A DNA stretch of 64,000 bases from Rhodosalinus sp041365695 (GTDB taxonomy: Bacteria; Pseudomonadota; Alphaproteobacteria; Rhodobacterales; Rhodobacteraceae): assembly GCF_041365695.1 (NCBI RefSeq), contig NZ_JBGFSJ010000001.1, positions 62,001 through 126,000 on the forward strand, read 5' to 3'. This document shows, one piece after another, positions 32,966-41,738 of this stretch (positions are counted from its first letter, which is position 1; each line of letters opens with the position of its first letter). Under the pieces are notes generated by a model, which saw only the letters and a list, made by a program, of their open reading frames with translations, did no database searches and was not told the DNA's origin. The position numbers and the translations under genes were made by a program.

Positions 32966-34159
32966 TCACGTCACCGCGGCCCGGGCCCGGTAGGCCGGGT
33001 CGTCCCAGAGGTCGCCCTCCATCACCTCGGCCAGAACGTCGACCGCGCGGCGGATGTCGGCCTCGTCGATGTAGAGCGGCGTGATCCCGAAGCGCATGAT
33101 GTCGGGCGCCCGGAAATCGCCGATGACACCCCGGGCGATCAGCGCCTGCATGGCCGCATACCCCTCCGCGAAGCGGAACGACACCTGGCTCCCGCGCCGG
33201 TCCGGCGCGCGCGGCGTGACCAGCTGAAGCCGCGGGCAGCGCGCCTCCACCTCCTCGATGAAGAGCGCCGTGAGCTCCAGCGAGCGGGCGCGCAGCGCGG
33301 CCATGTCCACGCCGTCCCAGACGTCGAGCGCCGCGTCGAGCGCGGCCAGCGCCAGCACCGGCGGCGTGCCCACGCGCATCCGTTCGATCCCGTCGCCGGC
33401 GCGATAGCGCGGCTCGAAGGCGAAGGGCGCGGCGTGGCCGAGCCAGCCCGAGAGGGCGGGGCGCGCGTGGTCGGCGTGGCGGGGGGCCACATAGATGAAG
33501 GCGGGCGCGCCGGGGCCGCCGTTGAGGTACTTGTAGGTGCATCCCACCGCGAAATCGGCCCCCGCGCCGGACAGGTCCACCGGCAGCGCGCCGGCGCTGT
33601 GGGCGAGGTCCCACACGGTCAGCGCGCCCGCCGCATGCGCCTTCGCGGTCAGCGCCCTCATGTCGTGCAGCCGACCCGTGCGGTAGTCGACTTCGGTGAT
33701 CAGCGCGACCGCCACCTCATCGGTGATGTGTTCGGCCAGCGCCTCGGGCTCCACCACGCGCAGTTCGTGGCCCTTGTCGAGAAGTCCCGCGAGCCCTTCG
33801 GCCATGTAGAGGTCGGACGGGAAGTTGCCGCTGTCGGACAGGATCACGCGGCGGTCGGGGCGCAGCTCCAGCGCGGCGGCGAGCGCCTGCCAGACCTTGA
33901 TCGAAAGCGTGTCGCCCATCACCACGTGGCCGGCTTCGGCGCCGATGAGCCGTCCCACCCGGTCGCCGGTCCGGCGCGGCTGGTCCATCCAGCCCGCGCG
34001 GTTCCAGCCGGTGATCAGCATCTCGCCCCACTCGTCGCGTAGGGTGCCCTCGAGGCGCGCCGGGGCCGCCCGCGGCAGTGGCCCGAGCGAATTCCCGTCG
34101 AGGTAGACGATCCCCTCGGGCAGGTGAAACAGGCGCTTCGTGGCGGCGAAATCGGTCAT
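32966..34159 (-). CDS. kynU: Kynureninase
   Basis: A PLP enzyme that cleaves kynurenine to anthranilate and alanine. The 397-residue product has the PLP-Lys region FAVGCTYKYLNGGPGAPAF and the start MTDFAATKRLFHLPEGIVYL, both typical. With KynA it forms tryptophan-to-anthranilate breakdown, but the formamidase KynB between the two reactions is not in the window. The promoter candidate (34202-34230) lies 43 bp upstream. Confidence 0.96.
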   Translation of the reverse strand: MTDFAATKRLFHLPEGIVYLDGNSLGPLPRAAPARLEGTLRDEWGEMLITGWNRAGWMDQPRRTGDRVGRLIGAEAGHVVMGDTLSIKVWQALAAALELRPDRRVILSDSGNFPSDLYMAEGLAGLLDKGHELRVVEPEALAEHITDEVAVALITEVDYRTGRLHDMRALTAKAHAAGALTVWDLAHSAGALPVDLSGAGADFAVGCTYKYLNGGPGAPAFIYVAPRHADHARPALSGWLGHAAPFAFEPRYRAGDGIERMRVGTPPVLALAALDAALDVWDGVDMAALRARSLELTALFIEEVEARCPRLQLVTPRAPDRRGSQVSFRFAEGYAAMQALIARGVIGDFRAPDIMRFGITPLYIDEADIRRAVDVLAEVMEGDLWDDPAYRARAAVT

Positions 34160-34201
34160 GCGCGCCCTTTCCGGCAGGTGGTCGATGCGTGGGGCGCTTC
34201 G

Positions 34202-34230
34202 TGCCTAAAGCCGGGGGGCGGTCCTGTCCA
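34202..34230 (-). promoter_or_regulatory. Candidate promoter for kynU-kynA
   Basis: On the minus strand TGGACA (34230-34225), 17 bp, TAGGCA (34207-34202), 43 bp before the kynU start. One base off the -35 consensus. The divergent MBL-fold gene starts at 34308. Confidence 0.45.
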
Positions 34231-34307
34231 GTCCGCGCGCGACCGTGACGCTTTACATTCGTATTCGCCTGCGTGAATTTGACGGCAGAGCATCGAGGGA
34301 GGAACGG

Positions 34308-35252
34308 ATGAAACGCACGATCTTGGCGGCCATTCTGGCGGCAGGGGCGGTCCATGCCAGCGAGGACATTCCCGACCAGTATCCGCAGTCGGAACTCTAC
34401 GAGAAGCCCGTCGAGGTGATCCCGCATGTCTGGTCGGCGATCGGCGCCACGGCGCCGCCCACCTACGAGAACGCGGGCCACAACAACAACCTGTCCTTCG
34501 TCGTCACGGGCGACGGGGTCGTGGTGATCAACGGCGGCGCGTCCGCGAAACTCGCCGAGGCGCTGCACGAGGAGATCAAGGCGGTCACCGACCAGCCGGT
34601 GAAGCTCGTGATCAACGAGAACGGGCAGGGCCACGCCATGCTCGGCAACTCCTACTGGGCGGCGCTGGGCGTGGACATTCTCGCCCATGTGGACGCGATC
34701 CACGAGATCGAGGAGAACGGGCATTTCATCCTGGAGGGGATGAAGGGGTACAACCGCGACCGCGCCGAGGGCACCGAGGTGGTGGTGCCGAACCTCTCCT
34801 TCGAGGACAGGCGCGTGGTCGAGATGGGCGACGTGACGCTGGAGGTGCTGCATCTCGGCCCCGCCCACGGGCCGGGCGACACGCAGGTGTGGATTCCGCA
34901 ATGGGACATCGTCATCGCGGGCGACATCGCCTTTCACGAACGCATGCCGCCCATCTTCGCCGACACCTGCACGTCGTGCTGGATCGAGACCTTCGACGGC
35001 CCGTTCACCGAGCTCGGCGCGACCTACGTGATCCCGGGACACGGCCACCCCACGAACATGGCGCAGGTCACCCGCTACACCTCGGACTACCTCAAGGACA
35101 TCCGGGAGAAGATCGGCGCGCATCTCGACGCGGGCGGCGACCTTGCCAGCGCCTATTACGTCGACCAGTCGCGCTGGGCGCATCTCGACACCTTCGAGGA
35201 ACTCGCCACGAAGAACGCGGGCCGCGTCTTCGAGGAGATGGAGTGGGAATGA
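34308..35252 (+). CDS. Exported metallo-beta-lactamase-fold protein with altered metal motif
   Basis: A 314-residue protein with a signal peptide (MKRTILAAILAAGAVHA, cleavage near residue 17). The MBL fold is visible: early strands (LSFVVTGDGVVVINGG), then GPAHGPGDTQ (His187), AGDIAF (Asp206) and VIPGHGHPTN (His245). The usual metal ligand box HxHxDH is replaced by NENGQGH (103-109), so at least one zinc site should be changed or absent. The family resembles the SoxH/quinoprotein-associated periplasmic hydrolases by overall pattern, but no sox or PQQ genes lie here. I do not assign a substrate. The start at 34308 is preferred because it begins the signal peptide. Confidence 0.8.
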   Translation: MKRTILAAILAAGAVHASEDIPDQYPQSELYEKPVEVIPHVWSAIGATAPPTYENAGHNNNLSFVVTGDGVVVINGGASAKLAEALHEEIKAVTDQPVKLVINENGQGHAMLGNSYWAALGVDILAHVDAIHEIEENGHFILEGMKGYNRDRAEGTEVVVPNLSFEDRRVVEMGDVTLEVLHLGPAHGPGDTQVWIPQWDIVIAGDIAFHERMPPIFADTCTSCWIETFDGPFTELGATYVIPGHGHPTNMAQVTRYTSDYLKDIREKIGAHLDAGGDLASAYYVDQSRWAHLDTFEELATKNAGRVFEEMEWE

Positions 35253-35310
35253 ACGCCTCGGGCGGGCACAACCGGCGCCTCGCGGCTTCGCGGGCACGGA
35301 TGACGTGGCG

Positions 35311-35766
35311 ATGCTGAAATGGGTCGACATTCCGCCCGTCTGGCTCGCCGCCGCGCTCGCGCTGGCCTGGGCGCAGTCGCGGTGGCTGCCCATGGGGCTC
35401 GGGTTCGGCGCGGGGCCTGTGCCCGACCTTGTCGGCGGGCTTCTGGTCGGCGCGGGCGTGCTCCTGGTGCTGATGGCGGCGTTCGAGTTTCGCCGCGCGC
35501 ACACCACGCTCCTGCCGCACGAGACGCCCGAGACGCTTGTCACCACGGGCATCTATAGCCGAAGCCGCAATCCGATCTATCTCGCCGATCTGCTGATCCT
35601 GGCGGGGTTCATCCTCTTCTGGGACGCGGTGCCGTCGCTCGTGCTGCTGCCCGTGCTGCTGTGGGTGCTGGAGCGCCGCTTCGTCCTGCCCGAGGAGAAG
35701 CGGATGCGCCGGGTGTTCCGGGCCGACTTCGCCCGGTACGCGCACAAGGTGCGCCGATGGATCTAG
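35311..35766 (+). CDS. Isoprenylcysteine methyltransferase-like membrane protein
   Basis: 151 residues with three to four hydrophobic helices and the C-terminal motif TTGIYSRSRNPIYLADLL, plus EEKRMRRVF, typical of the ICMT/PEMT-like methyltransferase family. In bacteria these proteins are annotated as membrane methyltransferases of unknown substrate. The ATG at 35311 lies 58 bp after the MBL gene stop, so co-transcription is plausible. The frame is open further upstream, inside the MBL gene. Confidence 0.82.
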   Translation: MLKWVDIPPVWLAAALALAWAQSRWLPMGLGFGAGPVPDLVGGLLVGAGVLLVLMAAFEFRRAHTTLLPHETPETLVTTGIYSRSRNPIYLADLLILAGFILFWDAVPSLVLLPVLLWVLERRFVLPEEKRMRRVFRADFARYAHKVRRWI

Positions 35767-35799
35767 CTGTGGGACGCGGCGTGCGGCGCGCCTCGTCGC

Positions 35800-35828
35800 T
35801 TGTGGAGTGGCGATTCAGCGGGTAGGGA
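35800..35828 (+). promoter_or_regulatory. Candidate promoter for pntAB
   Basis: TTGTGG (35800-35805), 17 bp, TAGGGA (35823-35828). A 7-bp stem hairpin (CGGGGCC gccg GGCCCCG, 35850-35867) follows in the presumed leader, 20 bp before the GTG start. Confidence 0.4.
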
Positions 35829-35887
35829 TCGCCTGAGGTAAGCAAAGCCCGGGGCCGCCGGGCCCCGTCAACGGGGGGACGTGACAG

Positions 35888-37462
35888 GTGAAGATCGGAA
35901 CACCCAAGGAAGTGCTGGAGGGCGAGGCGCGGGTCGCGATGACACCGCAAAGCGCCCGCGACCTGCAGAAACTCGGCCACGAGTGCCTGATAGAGACCGG
36001 CGCGGGCGAGCGCGCGGGCTTCTCGGACGCGCTTTACGAAGAGGCCGGCGTGAAGGTCGTCCCCGGCGCCGAGGCGCTCTGGGCGGAGGCGGACGTGATC
36101 GCGAAGGTGCGCCCGCCCACCGACGCGGAAGTGAAGCGTTTCCGCAAGGGCCAGACGCTCGTCTCCTTCTTCTGGCCCGCCTCGAACGAGGCGCACATGA
36201 CCGCGCTGGCCGAGAAGGGCAGCACCGTCATCGCCATGGACATGATCCCGCGGATCAGCCGGGCGCAGAAGATGGACGCGCTGTCGTCCATGGCCAATAT
36301 CGCGGGCTACCGCGCAGTGATCGAGGCCGGCAACAATTTCGGCCGCTTCTTCACCGGCCAGGTCACGGCCGCGGGCAAGGTGCCGCCGGCGAAGGTGCTC
36401 GTGGTGGGCGCGGGCGTCGCCGGCCTCGCCGCGATTGGCACCTCGACGTCGCTCGGCGCGATCACCTACGCCTTCGACGTGCGTCCCGAGGTGGCCGAGC
36501 AGGTCGAATCGATGGGGGCGGAGTTCGTCTATCTCGACTTCGAGGAGGACGTGGAGGACGGCTCGGCCAGCGGCGGCTATGCCAAGCCCTCAAGCCCCGA
36601 GTTCCGCGAGGCGCAGCTGGCGAAGTTCCGCGAACTGGCGCCGGAGGTGGACATCGTCATCACCACCGCGCTGATCCCCAACCGCGAGGCGCCCGAACTC
36701 TGGACCGAGGACATGGTCGCGGCCATGAAGCCCGGCTCGGTCATCGTCGACCTCGCCGCGGAACGCGGCGGCAACTGCAAGCTGACCGTGATGGACGACA
36801 AGATCGTCACCGACAACGGCGTGACGATCATCGGCTACACCGACTTCCCCAGCCGGATGGCCACGCAGAGCTCGACGCTCTATTCGACCAACATCCGCCA
36901 CCTGATCACCGATCTGACGCCCGAGAAGGACGGCCGCATCGATCACGACATGGAAGACGACGTGATCCGCGGCGCGACCATCGCCCATGAGGGCGACGTG
37001 ACCTTCCCGCCGCCGCCGCCGAAGGTGCAGGCGATCGCGGCGCAAAAGCCCAAGGAAAAGCCGAAGGAGCTGACCCCCGAGGAGAAGCGCGCGCAGGAGA
37101 TCGCGGCCTTCAAGGCGCAGACGCGCAACCAAGTCACGCTGATCTCGATCGGCGCCCTGGCCGTGCTCGCCGTGGGCCTCGTCGCGCCGGCCAGTTTCAT
37201 GCAGCACTTCATCGTCTTCGTGCTGTCGGTGTTCATCGGCTTCCAGGTGATCTGGAACGTGGCGCATTCGCTGCACACGCCGCTCATGGCGGTCACGAAC
37301 GCGATCTCGTCGATCATCATCCTGGGCGCGCTGATCCAGATCGGATCCTCCTCGCTGCTGATCACGATCCTCGCCGCCGCGGGGGTGCTCATGGCGTCCG
37401 TGAACATCTTCGGCGGCTTCCTCGTGACACGGCGCATGCTCGCCATGTTCCAGAAATCCTGA
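35888..37462 (+). CDS. pntA: NAD(P) transhydrogenase subunit alpha
   Basis: The proton-translocating transhydrogenase uses the proton gradient to make NADPH from NADH. This 524-residue subunit has the NAD(H)-binding domain I with the KVLVVGAGVAGLAAIG dinucleotide fold (about 175-190). It also has a charged linker rich in Lys/Glu/Pro (around 375-400) and then four hydrophobic helices to the C-terminus, so it is the fused form with alpha1 and alpha2. The start codon is GTG at 35888, giving MKIGTPKEVLEGE, the conserved family start. pntB follows 19 bp after the stop. No terminator is seen between them. Confidence 0.96.
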   Translation: MKIGTPKEVLEGEARVAMTPQSARDLQKLGHECLIETGAGERAGFSDALYEEAGVKVVPGAEALWAEADVIAKVRPPTDAEVKRFRKGQTLVSFFWPASNEAHMTALAEKGSTVIAMDMIPRISRAQKMDALSSMANIAGYRAVIEAGNNFGRFFTGQVTAAGKVPPAKVLVVGAGVAGLAAIGTSTSLGAITYAFDVRPEVAEQVESMGAEFVYLDFEEDVEDGSASGGYAKPSSPEFREAQLAKFRELAPEVDIVITTALIPNREAPELWTEDMVAAMKPGSVIVDLAAERGGNCKLTVMDDKIVTDNGVTIIGYTDFPSRMATQSSTLYSTNIRHLITDLTPEKDGRIDHDMEDDVIRGATIAHEGDVTFPPPPPKVQAIAAQKPKEKPKELTPEEKRAQEIAAFKAQTRNQVTLISIGALAVLAVGLVAPASFMQHFIVFVLSVFIGFQVIWNVAHSLHTPLMAVTNAISSIIILGALIQIGSSSLLITILAAAGVLMASVNIFGGFLVTRRMLAMFQKS

Positions 37463-37481
37463 GCGCGCAGGGGTAGAGACA

Positions 37482-38966
37482 ATGGAATTCGGATTCACCA
37501 TTGCGGCCTATGCCGTGGCCGCCGTCCTCTTCATCCTGTCGCTGGGCGGGCTTTCGGGGCAGGAAAGCGCGAAACGCGCCGTCTGGTACGGTATCGCCGG
37601 CATGGCCATCGCGGTCGTCGCGACCATGATCGGCCCGGGGCAGGGGCTCTGGCTCGTCTCGCTGGTGCTGATCGCGATCGGCGCCGTCGTGGGCCACCAG
37701 CTCGCCACGCGGGTGCAGATGACGCAGATGCCCGAGCTGGTGGCGATCATGCACAGCCTCGTGGGCCTGGCCGCCGTCGTCGTGGGCTTCAACGCGGATA
37801 TCGAGATCGGCCGCGTCGCCGCCTCCTTCGCCGAGGCGGGCGTGCCCTTCCCGCGGCCTGACGAGGTGACGACCGAGGGCGCGGCCTTCGCCAGCGGCTT
37901 CAGCGGTTTCGCGGGGATCGTGGCCAAGAAGACCGCCGTCGAGATCACCATTCTCCAGATCGAGCTGATGCTCGGCATCTGGATCGGCGCGGTGACCTTC
38001 ACGGGCTCCGTCATCGCCTATGGCAAGCTTGCCGGCCGCGTGGACACGTCCGCCAAGAAGCTGCCCGGCGGTCACATGCTGAACGCCGGCGCCGCGGCGG
38101 CGTCTCTGCTTTTCGCCGCGCTCTATCTCGGCGACGCGGGCAGCTGGACGCTCGTGATCCTGGCGCTGCTCGCCTTCTTCATCGGCTACCACCTCATCAT
38201 GGGGATCGGGGGCGCGGACATGCCCGTGGTCGTGTCGATGCTGAACAGCTATTCGGGCTGGGCGGCGGCGGCGATCGGCTTCTCGCTCGGCAACGACCTG
38301 CTGATCGTGGTGGGCGCGCTGGTGGGCTCCTCGGGCGCCATCCTGAGCTACATCATGTGCAAGGCGATGAACCGGTCCTTCATCAGCGTGATCCTCGGCG
38401 GCTTCGGCGGTGCGACCGGCGAGGCCGCGGCGATCGAGGGCGAGCAGGTCGCCATCGATGCCGAGGGCGTGGCCAGCGCGCTCGACGAGGCGGACAGCGT
38501 CATCATCGTGCCGGGCTACGGCATGGCGGTGGCGCAGGCGCAGAACGCCGTGTCGGAGCTGACGAAGAAGCTGCGGGGCAAGGGCAAGGAGGTGCGTTTC
38601 GCCATCCACCCCGTCGCGGGCCGGCTGCCGGGGCACATGAACGTGCTGCTGGCCGAGGCCAAGGTGCCCTACGACATCGTGCTGGAGATGGAGGAGATCA
38701 ACGACGATTTCCCCGACACCGACGTGGTGATCGTCATCGGCTCCAACGACATCGTGAACCCGGCGGCGCAGGACGACCCGAACTCGCCCATCGCCGGGAT
38801 GCCGGTGCTCGAGGTCTGGAAGGCCAAGAACGTCTTCGTCTCGAAGCGCGGGCAGGGAACGGGCTATTCCGGGATCGAGAACCCGCTCTTCTTCAAGGAG
38901 AACACGCGGATGTTCTACGGCGACGCCAAGGAGAGCCTGAACAAGCTGCTGGCGCTCGTCGACTAG
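37482..38966 (+). CDS. pntB: NAD(P) transhydrogenase subunit beta
   Basis: The partner of PntA. The first 280 residues contain about eight to nine membrane helices that form the proton channel. The C-terminal part is the NADPH-binding domain III (GYGMAVAQAQNAVSEL, GSNDIVNPAAQDDPNSPIAG), which faces the cytoplasm. 494 residues, normal to slightly long. A terminator follows 27 bp after the stop. Confidence 0.96.
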   Translation: MEFGFTIAAYAVAAVLFILSLGGLSGQESAKRAVWYGIAGMAIAVVATMIGPGQGLWLVSLVLIAIGAVVGHQLATRVQMTQMPELVAIMHSLVGLAAVVVGFNADIEIGRVAASFAEAGVPFPRPDEVTTEGAAFASGFSGFAGIVAKKTAVEITILQIELMLGIWIGAVTFTGSVIAYGKLAGRVDTSAKKLPGGHMLNAGAAAASLLFAALYLGDAGSWTLVILALLAFFIGYHLIMGIGGADMPVVVSMLNSYSGWAAAAIGFSLGNDLLIVVGALVGSSGAILSYIMCKAMNRSFISVILGGFGGATGEAAAIEGEQVAIDAEGVASALDEADSVIIVPGYGMAVAQAQNAVSELTKKLRGKGKEVRFAIHPVAGRLPGHMNVLLAEAKVPYDIVLEMEEINDDFPDTDVVIVIGSNDIVNPAAQDDPNSPIAGMPVLEVWKAKNVFVSKRGQGTGYSGIENPLFFKENTRMFYGDAKESLNKLLALVD

Positions 38967-38990
38967 GCGCCGGTCCCGGCCTATCCGTGG

Positions 38991-39022
38991 AAGGGCGCCC
39001 ATCCGGGCGCCCTTTCGCTTTT
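38991..39022 (+). terminator. Rho-independent terminator after pntB
   Basis: GGGCGCCC (38993-39000), loop atcc, GGGCGCCC (39005-39012), then TTTCGCTTTTC. A perfect 8-bp stem with a T-rich tail, 27 bp after the pntB stop. Confidence 0.85.
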
Positions 39023-39104
39023 CGAATCAGGACCTTGGGCGAAAATTGCGTCCGGGCATACCGTAGTGCACCCCTAAGCCCATGATATCGAACGGGTTTC
39101 CCGC

Positions 39105-39132
39105 TTTACATTTCCGCGCTGCAGCATAGGCT
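39105..39132 (+). promoter_or_regulatory. Candidate promoter for the DUF3422 gene
   Basis: TTTACA (39105-39110), 16 bp, TAGGCT (39127-39132), 22 bp before the ATG at 39154, with an aggag ribosome site between. Confidence 0.5.
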
Positions 39133-39153
39133 CGACGCAACCAGGAGAGTGCG

Positions 39154-40437
39154 ATGCCGCCGATTTCCGATCACCCTCTGCGCTACCAGCTTGCCAACGA
39201 GCTTCACGCGCGCCCGTTCCCGACGCTTCCGGCGACCGGCCGGGCCGTGTTCATCGCCATCAAGCAGCCGGACGAGGCCCCGTCGCGGGACCGGCAGGCC
39301 GATCTCGACCACCTGATCGCGCTGCTCGACCGGCACGGCGCGGACCACCCCAAGCCGGGTGCGACGCACTGGTTCGGCCAGATCGGCAAGCACCGGATGA
39401 AATGGGAAAGCCACACGGAATTCGTGACCTACACGGCCTTCCTCGACGGGCCGGGCGAGCGGCCGTTCGACCCCGATGATTTCGCGGTCTTCCCGAGCGA
39501 CTGGCTGGAGGCCGCGCCCGGCCAGCGCATCACCTCGGTCATGGTCCGTGTCGAGAACCGCCCGGAGACCGAGGCCGAGATCACCGCGCGCCTCGCCGAC
39601 TGGTTCGTCTCCGAAAGCGTCGCGATCAGCCATGTGGTCGATGACGCGGCCGTGGTGGCCGGCGATTTCCGCATCGATCCGGCCGGGCATCTGCGCTTCG
39701 CCGTCTTCCCGTCCGAAGACACCGGCCGGCGGCGGGTGGGGCGGATCGTGCAGCGGCTTCTCGAGATAGAGACCTACAAGACGATGTCGATGCTGGGGTT
39801 CCAGCGGGTGCAGTCGCTCGGGCCGCGCATGCACGAGATCGACACGGAGCTCGGCCGCCTGATGTCCGGGCTCACCGAGGAAGGCGGAAGCGCCGAGGAT
39901 ACGCTCAAGGCCTTGCTGACAGTCTCGGCGGAGCTCGAGTCGCTGTCGGCCCAAAGCGCCTTCCGCTTCGGCGCCACGGCCGCCTATGAGGCGATCGTGA
40001 CCCAGCGGATCGAGGTCCTTCGAGAGGAACGTTTCGCCGGCCGCCAGACCTTCGCGGAATTCATGATGCGCCGCTTCGATCCGGCGATCCGCACCGTGAA
40101 GCACACCGAGCGCCGGCTGCAGACGATGGCGGACCGCGCGATGCGCGCCGGCGACCTGCTGCGGACGCGGGTGGACGTGGCGCGCAGCGCGCAGAACCAG
40201 GCGCTTCTGGAAAGCATGGACCGCCGCGCGGACCTCCAGCTGCGCCTCCAGAAGACGGTGGAGGGGTTTTCCGTCGTCGCCATCAGCTATTACGCGGTCT
40301 CGCTTGGCGGTTATCTGCTCTACCCGCTCGCCGACGCCATTGGCGTGAGCAAGGGCACGGTCACCGCCGCGATCACTCTGCCGGTTGTGGCCGTGGTGTT
40401 CGTCGCGGTGCGCCGGATGCGCGGAAAGATCGGCTGA
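39154..40437 (+). CDS. DUF3422 family membrane-anchored protein
   Basis: A 427-residue product starting MPPISDHPLRYQLANELHAR, the signature of DUF3422, a family of proteobacterial proteins with a large N-terminal cytoplasmic region and two C-terminal hydrophobic helices (VVAISYYAVSLGGYLLYP and VTAAITLPVVAVVFVAV). Function not established; membrane topology suggests an inner membrane protein. The last 65 bp overlap the 3' end of the convergent YeeE gene. Confidence 0.92.
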   Translation: MPPISDHPLRYQLANELHARPFPTLPATGRAVFIAIKQPDEAPSRDRQADLDHLIALLDRHGADHPKPGATHWFGQIGKHRMKWESHTEFVTYTAFLDGPGERPFDPDDFAVFPSDWLEAAPGQRITSVMVRVENRPETEAEITARLADWFVSESVAISHVVDDAAVVAGDFRIDPAGHLRFAVFPSEDTGRRRVGRIVQRLLEIETYKTMSMLGFQRVQSLGPRMHEIDTELGRLMSGLTEEGGSAEDTLKALLTVSAELESLSAQSAFRFGATAAYEAIVTQRIEVLREERFAGRQTFAEFMMRRFDPAIRTVKHTERRLQTMADRAMRAGDLLRTRVDVARSAQNQALLESMDRRADLQLRLQKTVEGFSVVAISYYAVSLGGYLLYPLADAIGVSKGTVTAAITLPVVAVVFVAVRRMRGKIG

Positions 40438-41455
40438 GCGGGCGCAGCGCGGCCTCGGTGAGGCGCGCGCCCGCCGCGATGGCGCAAAGCGCGAGAAGCG
40501 CGGCCACCGACAGGGTCGGGATGCCGGACAGTCCCGCCCCCACCGTGCAGCCGCCCGCAAGCACGCCGCCCACGCCCATCAGCGCCGCGCCGGCAAGGTA
40601 GCGACCCGTCTGCGCCGGTCCCTCGAAGCCCTGCCAGCGGAAGCTTTTGAAGAGAAGCGCGGCGGCGAGGCCGCCCCCGAGAACCCCGGCGATGAGCCCC
40701 GTGCCGAACCCCGCGGGGATCGAGGTCGCGGCGACCGTCCAGAAGAGGCTCTCGGCGATCGGCCCGGTGAACGAAAGGCTTTGCTGCGCGATCGGATCGA
40801 AATCGTCCTGCAGCACGAGCCCCGTGCCGACCCACCCCGCCGGCACCAGAAAACCCAGCGCCACGGCCAGCGCCAGTGTGCCGGCGCGGTTACCGGATCC
40901 CAGCGCCACCGCCAGCGCAGCCGCGCCGAGAAGCCCCGCCCAGACCGGCGCGCCGCCCGGAAGCGCCGCGAGGCTCGCCGCCTCGCCCAGCGGCAGCGTC
41001 ACCGTGCCCAGCGCGACGCGGAGCGGCGCGAGCGCGCCGGTCATTGCGGCCTGGGCCGAGATGCCCGCCACCAGCAGCACGAGGACGGCACGCAGGTTGC
41101 CGCCGCCCGCAAGCACGGCGAGCCTCGAAAGGCAGCCGCGGGTCAGCACCATGCCCGCCCCGAACAGCAGGCCGCCGGCGATGACGGCGATCACGGGCAG
41201 GTCCGCGGCGTGGAACCGGTGATCGGAGAAGCCGATCCATCCCGCGGCCACCGCCGCCTGCGTGCCGAGAAGCGCCGCTGCGAGCGCCGCGAGCCAGACG
41301 CCCATTGCCGCGCGGCGGTCCTCCCCCACCAGCGCGCGGCGGAAACAGAAGCCCGTACGCTCGGCGAGCACGCCGAAGGCGAGGCCGAGCGTGAGCGCGA
41401 AGATCACCGCCGCTTGCGGCGCGGTGAGCGACTGGATGCCGAGCGTTTCGTACAT
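40373..41455 (-). CDS. YeeE/YedE (TsuA-like) thiosulfate transport family protein
   Basis: A 360-residue membrane protein with about nine or more hydrophobic helices. Conserved Cys-bearing motifs RTGFCFRRAL, RGCLSR and GGCTVGAGLSGI match the YeeE family; TsuA members import thiosulfate. Cys-based sulfur relay is the family model, so thiosulfate or a related sulfur compound is the likely substrate. The start MYETLGIQSL at 41455 is chosen over 41488 because GGAG lies 7 bases upstream. Its 3' end overlaps the DUF3422 gene by 65 bp. Confidence 0.88.
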   Translation of the reverse strand: MYETLGIQSLTAPQAAVIFALTLGLAFGVLAERTGFCFRRALVGEDRRAAMGVWLAALAAALLGTQAAVAAGWIGFSDHRFHAADLPVIAVIAGGLLFGAGMVLTRGCLSRLAVLAGGGNLRAVLVLLVAGISAQAAMTGALAPLRVALGTVTLPLGEAASLAALPGGAPVWAGLLGAAALAVALGSGNRAGTLALAVALGFLVPAGWVGTGLVLQDDFDPIAQQSLSFTGPIAESLFWTVAATSIPAGFGTGLIAGVLGGGLAAALLFKSFRWQGFEGPAQTGRYLAGAALMGVGGVLAGGCTVGAGLSGIPTLSVAALLALCAIAAGARLTEAALRPLSRSFRASGAPRRTPRPQPAE

Positions 41456-41547
41456 GGGACATCTCCGTGGATCGGAATACGCGTCCAAATGATCCGGAAG
41501 AAACGGTGTGGCAAGAGTGTAGCGAGCCGCTTATGGGTGGTTTGCAT

Positions 41548-41560
41548 GGGAAATTTTCCC
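41548..41560. promoter_or_regulatory. 13-bp palindrome in the divergent yeeE/M20 gap
   Basis: GGGAAA-T-TTTCCC is a perfect inverted repeat within the 283-bp gap between the YeeE and M20 starts. A possible operator; nothing else is recognised in this gap. Confidence 0.3.
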
Positions 41561-41738
41561 GGCGCGCGACGGGGGGTCGGACGGGTGTCCGGCTTCGTGA
41601 TCGGGCGCGGCATGATGATCCGCCGCCCGCGCCGCGAGATGGATAGGGTCCCTTTTTCGCATCCCCGTGGCCAAAGCGCCCCCTGTCCGCCCCCCATCGG
41701 CGGTGCTACATCTTGAAAGCTGCCAAGGGAGAGACCCG

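Noticed and set aside
40123..40437. An earlier end for DUF3422 to avoid the overlap with YeeE
   Set aside because: The C-terminal hydrophobic helices of DUF3422 extend to 40437, so the overlap is accepted rather than trimmed.
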